Shown in pieces: positions 39,960 to 52,360 of a stretch of 64,000 bases of DNA (within the stretch, counting starts at the first letter, position 1; every line of letters starts with the position of its first letter). Under the pieces are notes generated by a model. It was not told where the DNA came from, did not search any database, and worked only from the letters and a program-made list of their open reading frames with translations. Source of the DNA: Lonicera japonica (lineage: Eukaryota > Streptophyta > Magnoliopsida > Dipsacales > Caprifoliaceae); contig JAKCWG010000894.1 of NCBI GenBank assembly GCA_021464415.1, forward strand, positions 1-64,000, read 5' to 3'. The position numbers and the translations under genes are program-made.

Positions 39960-42420
39960 CAAACACAAATTTGTATATGTTTGTAATATATTTCGTATAT
40001 ATATATATATATATATATTAAATTATAACATAACTATTTTTTGTTTAAATTTAATAATTACTTGTATCTTATGTATAATATTTTTAGTTGTTTCAATTGT
40101 TTGGAAAACATATTGAAATTGTGTTACTGTTTCGGATCTTACTGATATGTTTCAAACAGATATTTGTGTATGTTTATAATTTCTATAACTATTTTATCTT
40201 TAATCTGAACAATTACTTGTATCCTTTTTTTTAAATATATTTATTAGCTCATAATCATTTTATGCATCTGTTTCGAATTTATATTAAATTATTATATATC
40301 TATTATTTGGAAAATATATTGAAATTGTGTTACTGTTTCGGATCTTACTGATATGTTTCAAACACTTATTTATATATGTTTATAATTTGTATAACTATTT
40401 TATCTTTAATCCGAACAAACACTTGTATCCTTTTTTAAAAAATATATTTATTAGCTCATAATCATTTTATGCATCTGTTTCAAATTTATATTAAATTATT
40501 ATATATCTATTATCTGTTTAATCCAAATAATTACTTGTATCTTTTTGTATAGTATTTTTAGCTATTTCAATTATTTAGAAAATATATTAAAGTTGTGATA
40601 TTCTTCGGAGTTTACTGATATGTTTTCAAATATAAATTTTTATCTGTTTATAATATACTTTTATTAATTTAAGATATTTTATGCATCTATTTCTAAATAT
40701 ATTAAATTTTTATATAACCATTTACTATTTAATCCCTATCATTACCTGTATCTGTTTGAAATTTGTAATATTTTTTATGAATTATATATTATATTGTTCT
40801 ATAATATTTTTAGCTGTTTCATTTGTTTGAAAAAGTTAGTGAATTTGTGATATTGTTTCGAATGAAACTCAAACATGTTTTTGTATCTGTTATAATTTTT
40901 TTAGCTGTATAACTATTTTATCTTTAATCCGAACAATTACTTGTATCCTTTCTTTTAAAATATATTTATTAGCTCATAATCATTTTATGCATCTGTTTCG
41001 AATTTATACTAAATTATTATATATCTATTATCTGGTTAATCCAAATAATTACTTGTATATTTTTGTATAGTATTTTTAGTTGTTTCAATTATTTAGAAAA
41101 TATATTAAAGTTGTGATATTCTTCGGAGTTTGCTGATATGTTTTCAAATATAAATTTTTATCTGTTTATAATATACTTTTATTAATTTAAGATATTTTAG
41201 GCATCTATTTCTAAATATATTAAATTGCTATATAACCATTTACTATTAAATCCTTATCATTACATGTATCTGTTTGAAATTTATAATATTTTTTATGAAT
41301 TATATTATATTGTTCTATAATACTTTTAGCTATTTCCTTTGTTTGAAAAATTTATTGAATTTGTGATATTGTTTCAGATGAAACTCAAACATGTTTTTGT
41401 ATCTGTTCTAATATTTTTAGCTGTTTCAATTGTTTAGAAAATGTATTAAAGTTTTGATATTCTTCGAATTTTGTTGATATGTTTTCAAATATAAATTTGT
41501 ATCTGTTTATAATATACTTTTATTAATTTAAGATATTTTATGCATCTGCTTCTAAATAAATTAAATTGATATATAACCATTTACTGTTTAATCCTTATCA
41601 TTATATATATCTGTTTGAAATTTGTAATGTTTTTTATGAACTATATTATATTGTTATATAATATTTTTAACTGTTTCATTTGTTTGGAACATTTATTGAA
41701 TTTGTGATATTGTTTCAGATGAAACTCAAAATTTCTTGTATATGTTTGAAAGTTGTGATAATGTTTCAGAATTATTATTAAACTGATGTACAATTAAATT
41801 ATAATATATTATGTTTATCTATTTTTGTTTCTAATATTATTTAATCCTTATAATTACCCGTACTTGTTTGAAATTTGTAATTTTCTCTATGAATTATATT
41901 ATATTGTTATATAATATTTTTAGCTGTTTCATTTGGTTGAAAAATTTATTGGCTTTGTGATATTGTTTTGGATGAAACTGATATGTTTCAAACATGTATT
42001 TGAATATGTTATAAACTATGTTTATTAATTTATGAAATGTTATGCATCTGTTCGCAAATATATTAAATTATTATATAACCATTTTTGGTTTAGCCCACAT
42101 AATTTCTGGTATCTGTTTGAAGGTTGTGTATTGTTTCAGAATTATTATTAAATTTATATACAATTAAACTATTATATAATATGTTTATCTGTTTGGGTTC
42201 TAATATTATTTATATATGTTTGAATTTATCGTTATTATGTTTCCCTAACATTGTTAATTGAGCATATCTGTTTGGAGATGGTAATACTGTTTCTGAAATA
42301 ATATTAAATTATTATATAATATGTTTATCTGTTCCAATTGTTTGTAGAGTATTAAATTGTTATTCATTACTTAGTACATGTTAATATATATCTGTCTCTA
42401 ACGTATAATTGTTGTTTGTA
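39960..42420. repeat. AT-rich diverged tandem array
   Basis: Blocks such as TTTTAGCTGTTTCAATTGTT, TGTGATATTGTTTCGGATGA, GCATCTGTTTC.AA.TTTAT and ATTACTTGTATCTGTTTGAA recur in the same order at spacings of about 210, 335 and 520 bp (for example GTGATATTCTTCGGAGTTT at 40,595 and 41,115). It is a higher-order minisatellite. Related words (CTGTTTCATATGTTTAATAT, TTTTAGCTGTTTCATTAATT) reappear at 47,600-47,680, near the opposite end of the putative TIR element. It encodes nothing. Confidence 0.8.
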
Positions 42421-43023
42421 CAGAATTCTGGTTGTGGTATTTTTATATGGGAAGACATGGCAATATGGGTACATAGTATTCACAGAATAAGAACAGTAGA
42501 AAAGCTTTTGTGAGGATTACTCGATATATGTATTGTAATAATTTAGGCAGATGCTCACCTTTATGACTGGAGATGTTTCATTGAATTGTTACAAATTAAT
42601 GTGTATGTGTTATTAAGTAGTTAGATAAATTTTCACATCTTATTATGCTATTGATAGTGCAATTCTAATTTTCATAGTTTTTCTCATATATATATATAAT
42701 CACATGATATTGCTCTTGTGCAAATTTGTAAAATCATATTCGATAAATTACATAGTATACCATTTTCTAAATTGAAAGACGTAACAAAATGTATATGAAA
42801 TCTAATGACCATTTTTTTCAACTCTTGTAATGCCAGTATTAAAAGTTAAACGTAAATTTAAATATCATGTACTTAAAAAAGTAAAAAAATATGGAACTTT
42901 AGCATATTTTAAAGACCAAAGTAGTAAAACGGGAATTGATAATGTTATACATATATTATAAAGTAGATACACACGATAAGGATAAAATATATTTTAATTT
43001 TTATATTGTGTGATGGTTCTATA

Positions 43024-44400
43024 TGTTGAAATTTTACAACTACGACAACGGAATGCAAAATTCTCCCAGCACATATCACAGCCCACCAAATATATGGATT
43101 TGACAGAATGATGCTGAAATGCGTTGCAAGATTAATATAATAGAGAACACCAAGAATTATGTGGTATCGGGGAATTACCACTAGTCCATGCAAAGCCAAT
43201 TTCACTATTAAGAAAGCATTGGTACAATGCAAGAATTACAAGAAAAATGAATTTTTTTACACTCAGACCAAATGCACCAAATCTCACACATGGAAATTAC
43301 ATGTTTACGTCATAAACTCTTTCACTCAAGAAAAATTAACCTCAGACAAGAGTTCACGAAATTTTCTCTCCATATTTTATTCTCTTATTTCAAGAAAGTC
43401 TAAGTGGTTAGACACATCACTTCCATGGAGGCACACAAGATACGTAAACAGCCTTTTCTCTTTGCGCATATTTTCGCACATCAACAAGATCAAAATACAG
43501 ATGAAATAAACTAGACACAAACATGTCATACAACACGGACTACACTGCACAATGTCATAACATGAACCTTCGCTGTACAGTATGGCAGCACATGGAGTTT
43601 AACCCTTTTGAGATTGTGAGATTATCTCTAAAAAGTAACAAGCAGAATTCTAGCATTGTATGGTACAATTCCTCGAGTCGCCACCTCCATCTCTGTTCAA
43701 ATACAGAGCAAAGAGCGACTCATTTCTAACACTTTTAGAACTGCTCCAAGTCCTTAGATTTAGACTTGCTACAATTGGATCCTGACAATAATTAATCTTA
43801 TTCTTCGGTGAAGATCGAACCGTTGTCCATAGACCTTACAAATGGTTATCGAACCTTGCATCCATATTTTGCATTAGCTGTCCATTACTCTCATTTCAAG
43901 AGTAAACTCGACCGTTCAATCAAATATCTCACCTTAACTGTGAAGCAATATTACCAGCCATAATTTTCACAAGTGATAAAGTCGAACAAATCCCATGTTA
44001 TGAATAAAAAATCTAGGCAAGACTTTTTATCAAACACCTTGTGTAACCTCGAATACTCTGATATCAGCTGTTGGGATTTTACTACTACAATAACGGAACA
44101 CAAAAATCCCCTGCACATATCATGGACCACCAAATATATAGATTTGACGGAAGGACGCTAAAATGCATTGTAAGATTAAAATAATATAAAATACCAAGAA
44201 TTTCGTGGTTTCGGCGAATCAACACTAGTCCATGTCCAGCCAATTTTACTATTGAGATAACATATGTACAATGTAAGGATTACAAAAAAAAATGTAATTT
44301 TCTACCGTTATCCCAAATACACCGAATCTCACTCAAGAAAATTACAAGTTTACATCATAAACTCTCACACTAAAGAAAATTACAAGTTTATCCCAAATAC
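43024..44400 (-). mobile_element. TRIM-like Copia-type LTR pair (minus orientation)
   Basis: Two diverged direct repeats start TGTTGAAATTTTACAACTAC at 43,024 and TGTTGGGATTTTACTACTAC at 44,069, and stay alignable for about 300 bp. Just before the second lies CTCTGATATCAGC, the reverse complement of a TGGTATCAGAG-type primer-binding site (initiator tRNA-Met), so the element reads on the minus strand. The internal part between LTRs is only about 0.5-0.75 kb and non-coding, as in TRIM elements. The right-hand LTR is truncated near 44,370-44,400. Confidence 0.65.
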
Positions 44401-45068
44401 ACCCAATCTAAATTACTCATTGTACACCTTTGTATTTTCATTTATATTAAACGTATACTGATGCGTATCGATATACACGAATTTTAACGATTTATTAGCC
44501 TTTGTATTAATACAAAAGGTTCCATTTACACAAATGTTATTTTATCATTATGTTCACCCGTGCAATGCTTTATATCGAATTCTTTGTAGGTTGAATAGTT
44601 AAGCCTAGATAGCATAAGCAACCATTTAATTTACTACCAATATTCACATGTGCAAAGCACAGGCTGAGCTAATACATGTATACATACATGAATAAAAATT
44701 CTTTTTCGACTACAAAAGGGACGATATTTTCATATTACTTAAATACATGTACAATACTGGTTTTTCTCTAATATGTCTTAATTCATTTACACTTTATGTA
44801 AAAGTAATTAGTTATACTTATTGAATGAATTAAGGACGAAAATTATATTACAGTCATTTATAGTTGGAACCGATTCAACAAATTTAATATCTCGGTATAA
44901 AAACCAATATATACAATTGCCTGATTTATATCCTACATCAATACATATATTTGTAGGTATTTTTGATGTTTGAAAACTACTCATATTACTCATGACTTAA
45001 TACTAGTGTTACATGTCTATTCAAATACAACATCTCCTAATTCTTATATATCATACTATATAGATATT

Positions 45069-45376
45069 ATTTACTATAATATATATATATATATATATGT
45101 TATATATTTATTATTTTCGCATATGTTTACTTAGAGTATTTCTATTTATACATAATTATTTATTCAATTATATAAATATATTTGATAAAATTATTTATTC
45201 AGTTACTTAATTATATTTTCAATATATGTGCTAGATATTCAATATGTTCTTACCTAAATATGTTATATAGTTACTATGCATTGATCTAATTTACATGAAT
45301 TTGTAATTATACATGTTTATTTAGTAAATTATATATAGCTACACATATATAATTATTTATTCAATTATACAAACAT

Positions 45377-45408
<32 letters not shown>

Positions 45409-45758
45409 TATAGTAAATAATATATATATATATATATATATATGTTATATATTTATTATTTTCGCATATGTTTACTTAGAGCATTTCCATATATACATAA
45501 TTATTTATTCAATTATACAAATATATTTGATATAATTATTTATTCAATTAGTTAATTATCTTTTCAATATACGTGCTAGATATTTAATATGTTCTTACGT
45601 AAATTTGTTATATAGTTACTATGCATTGATCTAATTTACATGAATTTGCAATTATATATGTTTATTTAGTAAATTATATATAGCTACACATATATAATTA
45701 TTTATTCAATTATACAAACACATATATATATGTTTTAACAATTTATTTGATTATATAA
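45069..45758. repeat. 345-bp tandem duplication
   Basis: The unit from TATTATTTTCGCATATGTTT through GATCTAATTTACATGAATTT to TATTTATTCAATTATACAAA occurs twice, offset by 345 bp (TTCGC at 45,116 and 45,461), with a few percent of changes. Both copies are framed by (AT)n and (AC)n tracts. Confidence 0.85.
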
Positions 45759-45759
45759 C

Positions 45760-46849
45760 TATTTTTATAAAGCTATCTGATATACATAAATATGTATGAC
45801 TGTTACATTTAGATATATATTCAATTATATATATATATATATATATATTCGATTACATAAAAATATATGTTGCAATCATTTAGATATATATTTTTGGAGC
45901 AATGCTACAGTAATAAATAAGGTTATCATAATAAAGATCATACATATTAATTATTAATTTTCTTACAGCATGTTGCTAAATATATAATTATCTTTGCTAT
46001 AAGCATTCTAATATAAAAATGTTATTTCTAACATATACAACTAAAATTTTCCTTAAAACATCTACCCACTTTGAATGGCTGGGATATGGTGTTTTCATAC
46101 CAAATCAATTAATAATATTATTAAAAAATTATTATACATAAAAAATAATAAATCTATGTACTTAAGTACCACGTTTTTATATATTATATTATATAAATAC
46201 AATTGTTATTAAAATACACAATCGCATTTAATAATTTTGAAAAATCAATTTATTTATCTGTTCAATTATATGAAACAATTCATCGTGAAACCCCATTGTA
46301 TGACGGTTTGATTGTATATACCCAACGAAATTTCTATAGACAATGGACACACCCACAAATTTAACAGCCCAAACATCCCAAAAGTAATCATAATGGTTAC
46401 ATAAACATTTCTCAAAAAAAAATCCCAAATATATGTAGATTCTCAATTAAATACATATTATCATAAAAAAAGGAAATAAAATAAACCTACCAATTATACT
46501 AAAAAATATAGACACGATAAAATTGATCAAGATAATTTTAATGTTTCACACAAAATAAATGCAATGGATCCAATATATTAGCACGCATCCAAAATAAAAT
46601 AAGATATACAAAACAAGTAGCCAAGTAATACGGCATAACAACATATATATTAAATCACGCAGACATTAATTCTCAATCACATCAACATTAAAAATGGAAA
46701 CAATTTAACAATTATAGACAATTAATAATAATTTTAATAAACCAGTTAATATTCAAACAAAGTTTTCATGTTTAACAAAAAAAATCAGTCTTTCACATTA
46801 AACAAAAAAAGGGAAATAAACAACAAAGGAAACAAACAGTAATCAACCA
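45760..46849. other. AT-rich stretch, no gene recognised
   Basis: Simple (AT)n tracts around 45,820-45,850 and no coding block. The 72-codon minus frame at 46,228 has no recognisable feature. Confidence 0.4.
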
Positions 46850-47303
46850 TCACCATTCATTATCTTCTAAATCATCCGCCCATGGCTCATGCTCAGATTG
46901 AATTCCGTCGTCGGCGTCATCATCATTATTGTTGCCGAGGTCATAACATCCATTGTCTTCATCCTCATCTTCGTCCTCCTCAACATCATCAATGTCGTTG
47001 TTTTCTTCTTCGTCTCCTTCATATTCACCTTCACCATCATTTAAATCTTTCGGATACTGGTATGGGGGTGGAGACGGAGTTTGATCATAAAATTGTTGCC
47101 TTTTGTTGGGCTCTAAAATCGCTAGGGAAGAGTTAGAACATTTTAAAACTTTTGCACGACTTATATAGTAACGGATGTTTGAGCATCTATCGGAGTAGAG
47201 ACCTTCCAATAAATGACGGTTGCGGAATACAAATGGTCGCGTCGGTTGCAATTCCCGGTGGAAATCACGAATCACGTGTTTGAATTCCCATAACTGTTTC
47301 GGC
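46850..47303 (-). CDS. hypothetical acidic protein, 3' exon-like ORF
   Basis: The minus frame reads KQLWEFKHVIRDFHRELQPT, RPFVFRNRHLLEGLYSDRCS, then a proline/tyrosine linker (TPSPPPYQYP). It ends in about 70 residues dominated by Asp and Glu (for example DDVEEDEDEDED), finishing DDLEDNEW. There is no ATG at its 5' end: the open frame passes a GTG at 47,275 and reaches a TAG at about 47,304-47,306, whose AG could be a splice acceptor (TTTAAATAG). It therefore looks like a last exon of about 150 codons. Its GC content is far above the flanks, arguing for coding use. It lies inside the putative 8.6-kb TIR element, so it may be element-borne. I do not recognise the family. Confidence 0.45.
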
Positions 47304-47306
47304 TAT

Positions 47307-48060
47307 TTAAACAGGTATATTCCAATACCCAAGAAGAAAAATAAATACCTATATATATATATATAATATATATATATTACTTATCGGTTTGATTCGTGAT
47401 TAATTATTTCGTATTTGATTACCATATCATCTGTATGTGCACATTTATTTAGAGTGTTACATTTTATTTCAGCTAGACAAATATAATCAGGGAAATTTTA
47501 ACTTAAATATTGTATATATTTACATGTAAAATATTTTATATATTTGTAACATATATACATGTAATATATATGTAGTTTGCACAATTATTCGAATTACACT
47601 ATTTACCTGTTTCATATGTTTAATATATGTCAGTTTTAGCTGTTTCATTAATTACACGTAAAATATCTGTTAGGTTCTTTTCGTATATTACATGTTTTTT
47701 TATGACAATTGTATGTATCAGTTTGGTACTTTATATAATCTAAGTATTTATATAAAAAGTTTATTAATTTATATTAAGTATATTTTGAAACATATTTAAA
47801 AAAAATGTTATATTTCCTAAAAACCATACCTATTTTGACGAAAGTATCTATTTTATGTGTCTATATATGTAGTTATATAATTATATATGGTTTTAATAAT
47901 TATATGAATTACAACTATAAAATTGGTAAGTTATCCAGGAAATCAAACAAAAGTAAAAAGATCAATCAATTGTAGTTTCCTTAATTACGTTATAGGGGAT
48001 ATTTCCGTCTGTTGCAAATTTTCTTAGTTAATGCAAGATGGATAATTAAGGTAAGGAGGA
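47307..48060. other. AT-rich subterminal region of the putative TIR element
   Basis: Carries CTGTTTC-type words like those of the array at 40-42 kb, and (AT)n tracts near 47,350. No gene seen. Confidence 0.35.
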
Positions 48061-48131
48061 CTAGATACTAATATCTAGATCTTCCTTGTCCTTACTACTA
48101 ATTAAGTTAGAATAGAGGGGTGTAATACTAA

Positions 48132-51100
48132 TTGCCCCTATGAATTAACCAAGCTTGAGACAAATTGTTATGGAGTTTGTTTCTATTCATATTAAAGGAA
48201 ACCAAGCCACAAAATTCATAGTGTATTAACGTCTAAAAGGCTACCATGAACAAAGGAGCTAAATAATGGGATGTTTAATTTAGTGTATTCACCAATTAAA
48301 TATATAAATAAATGTGAAGAAGAAGAGGAGAACAATGCATGAAAAATATTATAGCATCCGAAGAAAATTAAAGTCACATTTCAGGTAAATTAGAGAAATG
48401 TGTCCAGATCAATTCGCACTAGAGGAAAGGTATATGGTGGGGATCCTTTATGTAAACGATGGTGCGGGATGCGGGAGAAGAAGAAGTGGGTTGTTGTAAC
48501 CTTTGTAAAGTTTACTTTTAACTCTTTTTGATTTTCACAATTAAATCACCCATTTCTAGTTAGGTGGATATATTAACTAGTTTGGTAGATATTATAAAAT
48601 TTAATTATTAAAGAATTATTATTTATAAAAATTAGTTCACTAATTCTTTCTCTAAGTTTATCCCAAACTATGGTTATGTTTAATGGGTAACATCGATTAA
48701 CTTAATAACATGGATAAATTACAAAAAGTCGCGGATATAAATAAAACTACCCATTTTTTTTTATAGTGTTACAAGTACACCATAACTTTTTATAAGTGAT
48801 ACTACAAATAATTCATTGTGATAATGGTTTTGAATAGAATAATAAACAGAATTTAATTCACAATAACGACTAATATTACTACATACACAAATATCATCGG
48901 AAAAAAAAAAGGATCTACAATCCTATCCCTGAATTAGGGGTTGTACAAATATTTATTTCTACTAATAGCTAGAATTAAATTAAATTTTGTTTTTAAAAAG
49001 AAATATTAAAATAATTAATAATATGTAATAAGGAAGGTACGTAGAAACAACGAAAGCGACCAGATGAGGGGAAGCAAAATATTAAAGATCATATTAGAAT
49101 GTTGTACTACTTATTTAGAGTGTTAATCTCTTACTTTTTAATTTTTTTTTTATTTTCTAGATGTTCTTAATGAAAAGATCAGTTACATTTATGAAAATAT
49201 AATTAATATTCCAATTTTTGATCATAATACTTTTGTATCTCAAATTAAGAATCCATTATTCTTCTTCCGAATTTAGAGTTCTACTTTTATTTTTTGTCAT
49301 AATTAATGTAATTAAGTTTTACAATATCAAATTTAAATAATTAATTATATTAAAATTAGTATATTTCACTTTTAATTCAAGTCAAACAGCGTAATTGAGT
49401 CAAAGATTTCTGAATATTCCCCTTTCAAATATCTTCAATGTCATTAGCTTTTTATTTTAAATTAGGAAATCAAAGAGGGAATATGCATGTAACCGAATTC
49501 AGGTAAGAATAGAGGAGCTTGGTGGTTGAAATAAAAAAAACAAAAAGTAATTCAAATAATTTTTAAAATAATTTTTTTGTTTGAGACACCAAATCACGAG
49601 TTTTTTGAGTGTATTACAAAGAGAATTTTAAGAGTTTCAATTTTTCAATTTAACATTTTTTCAAATTCGATCATTTAGAGGTCTGAAATTGAGATGCAAA
49701 CTTTTATCAAAAAAATATAAAAAAAATTATATTGCCCCACATGTTAATTCTATTAAAAAACTTAACGGGAGTTACCAATTGGACTACATTAAAATACTTT
49801 CTAAACTTTGGAGTTTAATGCGCCAAAATAAAAATATTAAGGACAAAAGTAAAACTATTAGCATATTTCGAGGGTCAAAAGTGTTACTAACTCTTTTTTA
49901 TTTGAGGGAAATTGTTATATACATGTAGTATAAACATTAATGTTATAAATTAGGCACTGAGACTCCGATTCTTGGTAAAGAGAGGGGGGAAATCACTCTT
50001 CACTATTGGATTACTTATTATTTTTTTATTTAAATTAGTTATATTTGAGCCAAACATGCACGTATCATGATGTGTGTATAGAAAATAGATCCACATGATT
50101 AATAAAAACTAGTTTAAGAATACACTCTACATGTGTGCAATAGAATACTTAATAATTCTTCCTGTTAATAATATATAATAATATTTGATTCAGTGGCAAT
50201 TAACTATATTTTTATACTAAAAGCTATGACTTTAAATTCCCTCTTTAGTATTAATTCCCTCTTTAGTATTATCTTATACTAATTTAATACGTGAAAAGAG
50301 GGAACTTAATAATTATGTGTCCCGTTGGATATATATTATAGCTTACACAGATCGAATTAAATCGTGTGCATTTTCCCTAGGCCATGTCTTAATGTTGGGT
50401 TGTTAGTGGTTGGGCCCTGAATCCATGCTTTAAGAGCTTTAAGTAGTTTAAGCTAAAATTTAATAAAAAAAAAAAGGCTCACTTCACTTCTTTGTTAGGC
50501 TATTATTGCTTGGGCCCTAAGCCCACGCACTAGTTTTTCCAATCAAATTTTGGTAAAATTTACATTATATATGAAAAGCACGAAATATCTTCTAACACCG
50601 TTGACGTTTTTGTACGAGGGCGATCTATTTAACAGAAAATTTTGTATTCAATTCCTCCTAGGTATAAATTTCCTATGGCCAGCAGGATCTACGAATGGAG
50701 ATTAGTCTCACACGTGGTGTGGGAACACCTTGTGATAAACCAAAAATAAATAATCTTCCATCACATTAACATATTATTTATTTTGTATTTCAAAATTAAA
50801 GACTTATACAGGACGATTAATTATCTTAAATTTAAGTAAAGGTGGCGGAATTTTCCGGAATGAGAAAACATGTTGAATTAAAATTTTGATCCTATTCCCA
50901 TCATAAAATTTGGAGTTCAAAGTCCCAAACAGACTTCAGCATATTCTCATCATAGATTTTGGAGTTCATGGACTTTTCATTTTGATGAAAAAGATACCGC
51001 ATTTTTTTTCTATATAATTTTTTTAAAAAGAAAAAATTCACATTAAAGTTACCACATTGTAATGAAATATCCAAATATATATATGTATTCTGTGACAACT

Positions 51101-51628
51101 TACAAGTATCTCTAATTAGTTCAATTATCTTATCTACTTTCTTATAGAATGTTTAGCACTACAAACTAATTAAAATACCATAAATTAAACAAATTAAGTG
51201 AAGCAAAATACCATATATGTTAACAATAACAAGAAACTAAAGACAGTCATATTCACTAAACTCACAGCTCACATGTATATATATATATATATGAAATTAG
51301 TTACTACAAATTAAATTAAGTCAGAGCCCCATATGTCATTAACTATTTATATAAATGTAAAATAATCACTGTTTATAGGTTAAGTAATTAATTAAGGATG
51401 CAGTGTAGCTATCATTCTTATATATCTTTCTTTCTACTTATATATATATATATATATATATTCTCATTCTTTAATATTCCTAGCTCTCCACCATCGATCA
51501 GAAGACCACACACCATGATAATGATGCCTGCAATCCGGCCATTAACCAAAAAAAACAAGGAAAAAAAAAACCCAAGACAATTAAAGACAAATATTTTAGT
51601 GCTAGATAAAAATGTATTTTAAATATAT
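48132..51628. other. intergenic, no gene recognised
   Basis: AT-rich. A pair of similar segments with GGGCCCTGA..CCATGCTTTAAG and GGGCCCTAAGCCCACGC lies at 50,415 and 50,513. Microsatellite TA tracts occur near 51,275 and 51,440. No supported frames. Confidence 0.45.
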
Positions 51629-52009
51629 CCCTTCTCTTAAGGACCGTCTTTAAGTTAGCTAACTTAAAGACCATCTATTTCGAGAGGTAAACAGTTGAAT
51701 TTTTTTCATGAAACTTGGTGAGAATGATTTCTATAACGAGTAGATCATCTCCACCAAATTTCATCAAAAAAATCAAATGGGAAGTGAGTTAACTAAAAAT
51801 CTAAAATTTCAACATCCATAAATACGCATATATATCAATTTTTCAATTAACCCACTTCCTGATTGATTTTTTTATAAAAGTTGGTAGAGATAATCTACTC
51901 ATTATATATATAATTTTCACCAAATTTCATGAAAAAATCCATCTGTTTAACCCCTCGAAAAGGACGGTCCTTAAGTTAGTTAACTTAAGGATAGTCCTTA
52001 AGAAAAGGG
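51629..52009. repeat. Mutator-type foldback MITE, copy 3
   Basis: The ends CCCTTCTCTTAAGGACCGTC and GATAGTCCTTAAGAAAAGGG are inverted; inside each, AAGTTAGCTAACTTAA forms a further palindrome. The centre shares AACTTGGTGAGAATGAT, TAGATCATCTCCACCAAATT and TTAACCCACTTCC with the copy at 27,755. No matching target-site duplication was found on the flanks. Confidence 0.75.
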
Positions 52010-52040
52010 CTCTCTCTCTCTCTCCATATATATATATAAT

Positions 52041-52360
52041 AAGACTAAAATGATAACATGTCTACTTACGGGCTCCAAATCAGTGGTGGCCAAATGGATC
52101 CAGTTCTTCTGAAGAGTGGGTTAATAGTGACAGATAAAAAAAATCATATAAAAAAAATTGAAAGTATAACTATATAGTGAAAAGAAATATATATATATAT
52201 ATATAAAGCAAGATTAAAATGAGAACATGTCTACTTACGGGCTCCAAATTGGTGGCGGCCAGGCGAACCCAGGATTCTTCCGAGGTGTGGGTCAATAGTG
52301 ACAGCTAAAAAAAATCATATAAAAAAATCGAAAGTATAACCATATAGTGAAAAGAAAATT
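52041..52360. repeat. 169-bp tandem duplication at the left end of a hAT element
   Basis: ATGTCTACTTACGGGCTCCA and the following segment through AGTATAAC.ATATAGTGAAA occur twice, offset by 169 bp. Each copy carries one version of the hAT left terminus (CAGTGGTGGCCAAATGGATC and GGTGGCGGCCAGGCGAACCC). The duplication includes flanking DNA as well as the element end. Confidence 0.85.

Larger units (their letters stand above)
39505..48131. mobile_element. putative 8.6-kb TIR transposon with nested repeats
   Basis: Near the left end, CTAGGATCACACCCCTATTT, TGAACTATATTAGTAGTTTG and GACAAC can be aligned with the reverse complement of the right end, TTAGTATTACACCCCTCTAT, TCTAACTTAATTAGTAGTAA and GGACAAG. 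The match is roughly three quarters over about 50 bp, judged by eye. Between them lie an AT-rich tandem array (39.9-42.4 kb), a TRIM-like LTR pair, a 345-bp tandem duplication and an acidic-protein ORF. No target-site duplication or transposase was found, so the element and its superfamily are tentative. Confidence 0.4.

Noticed and set aside
42945..44161. Short ORFs of 60-116 codons in the TRIM-like region
   Set aside because: They fall within the LTR copies, which are non-coding. Similar frames recur in both LTRs because the LTRs are repeats.
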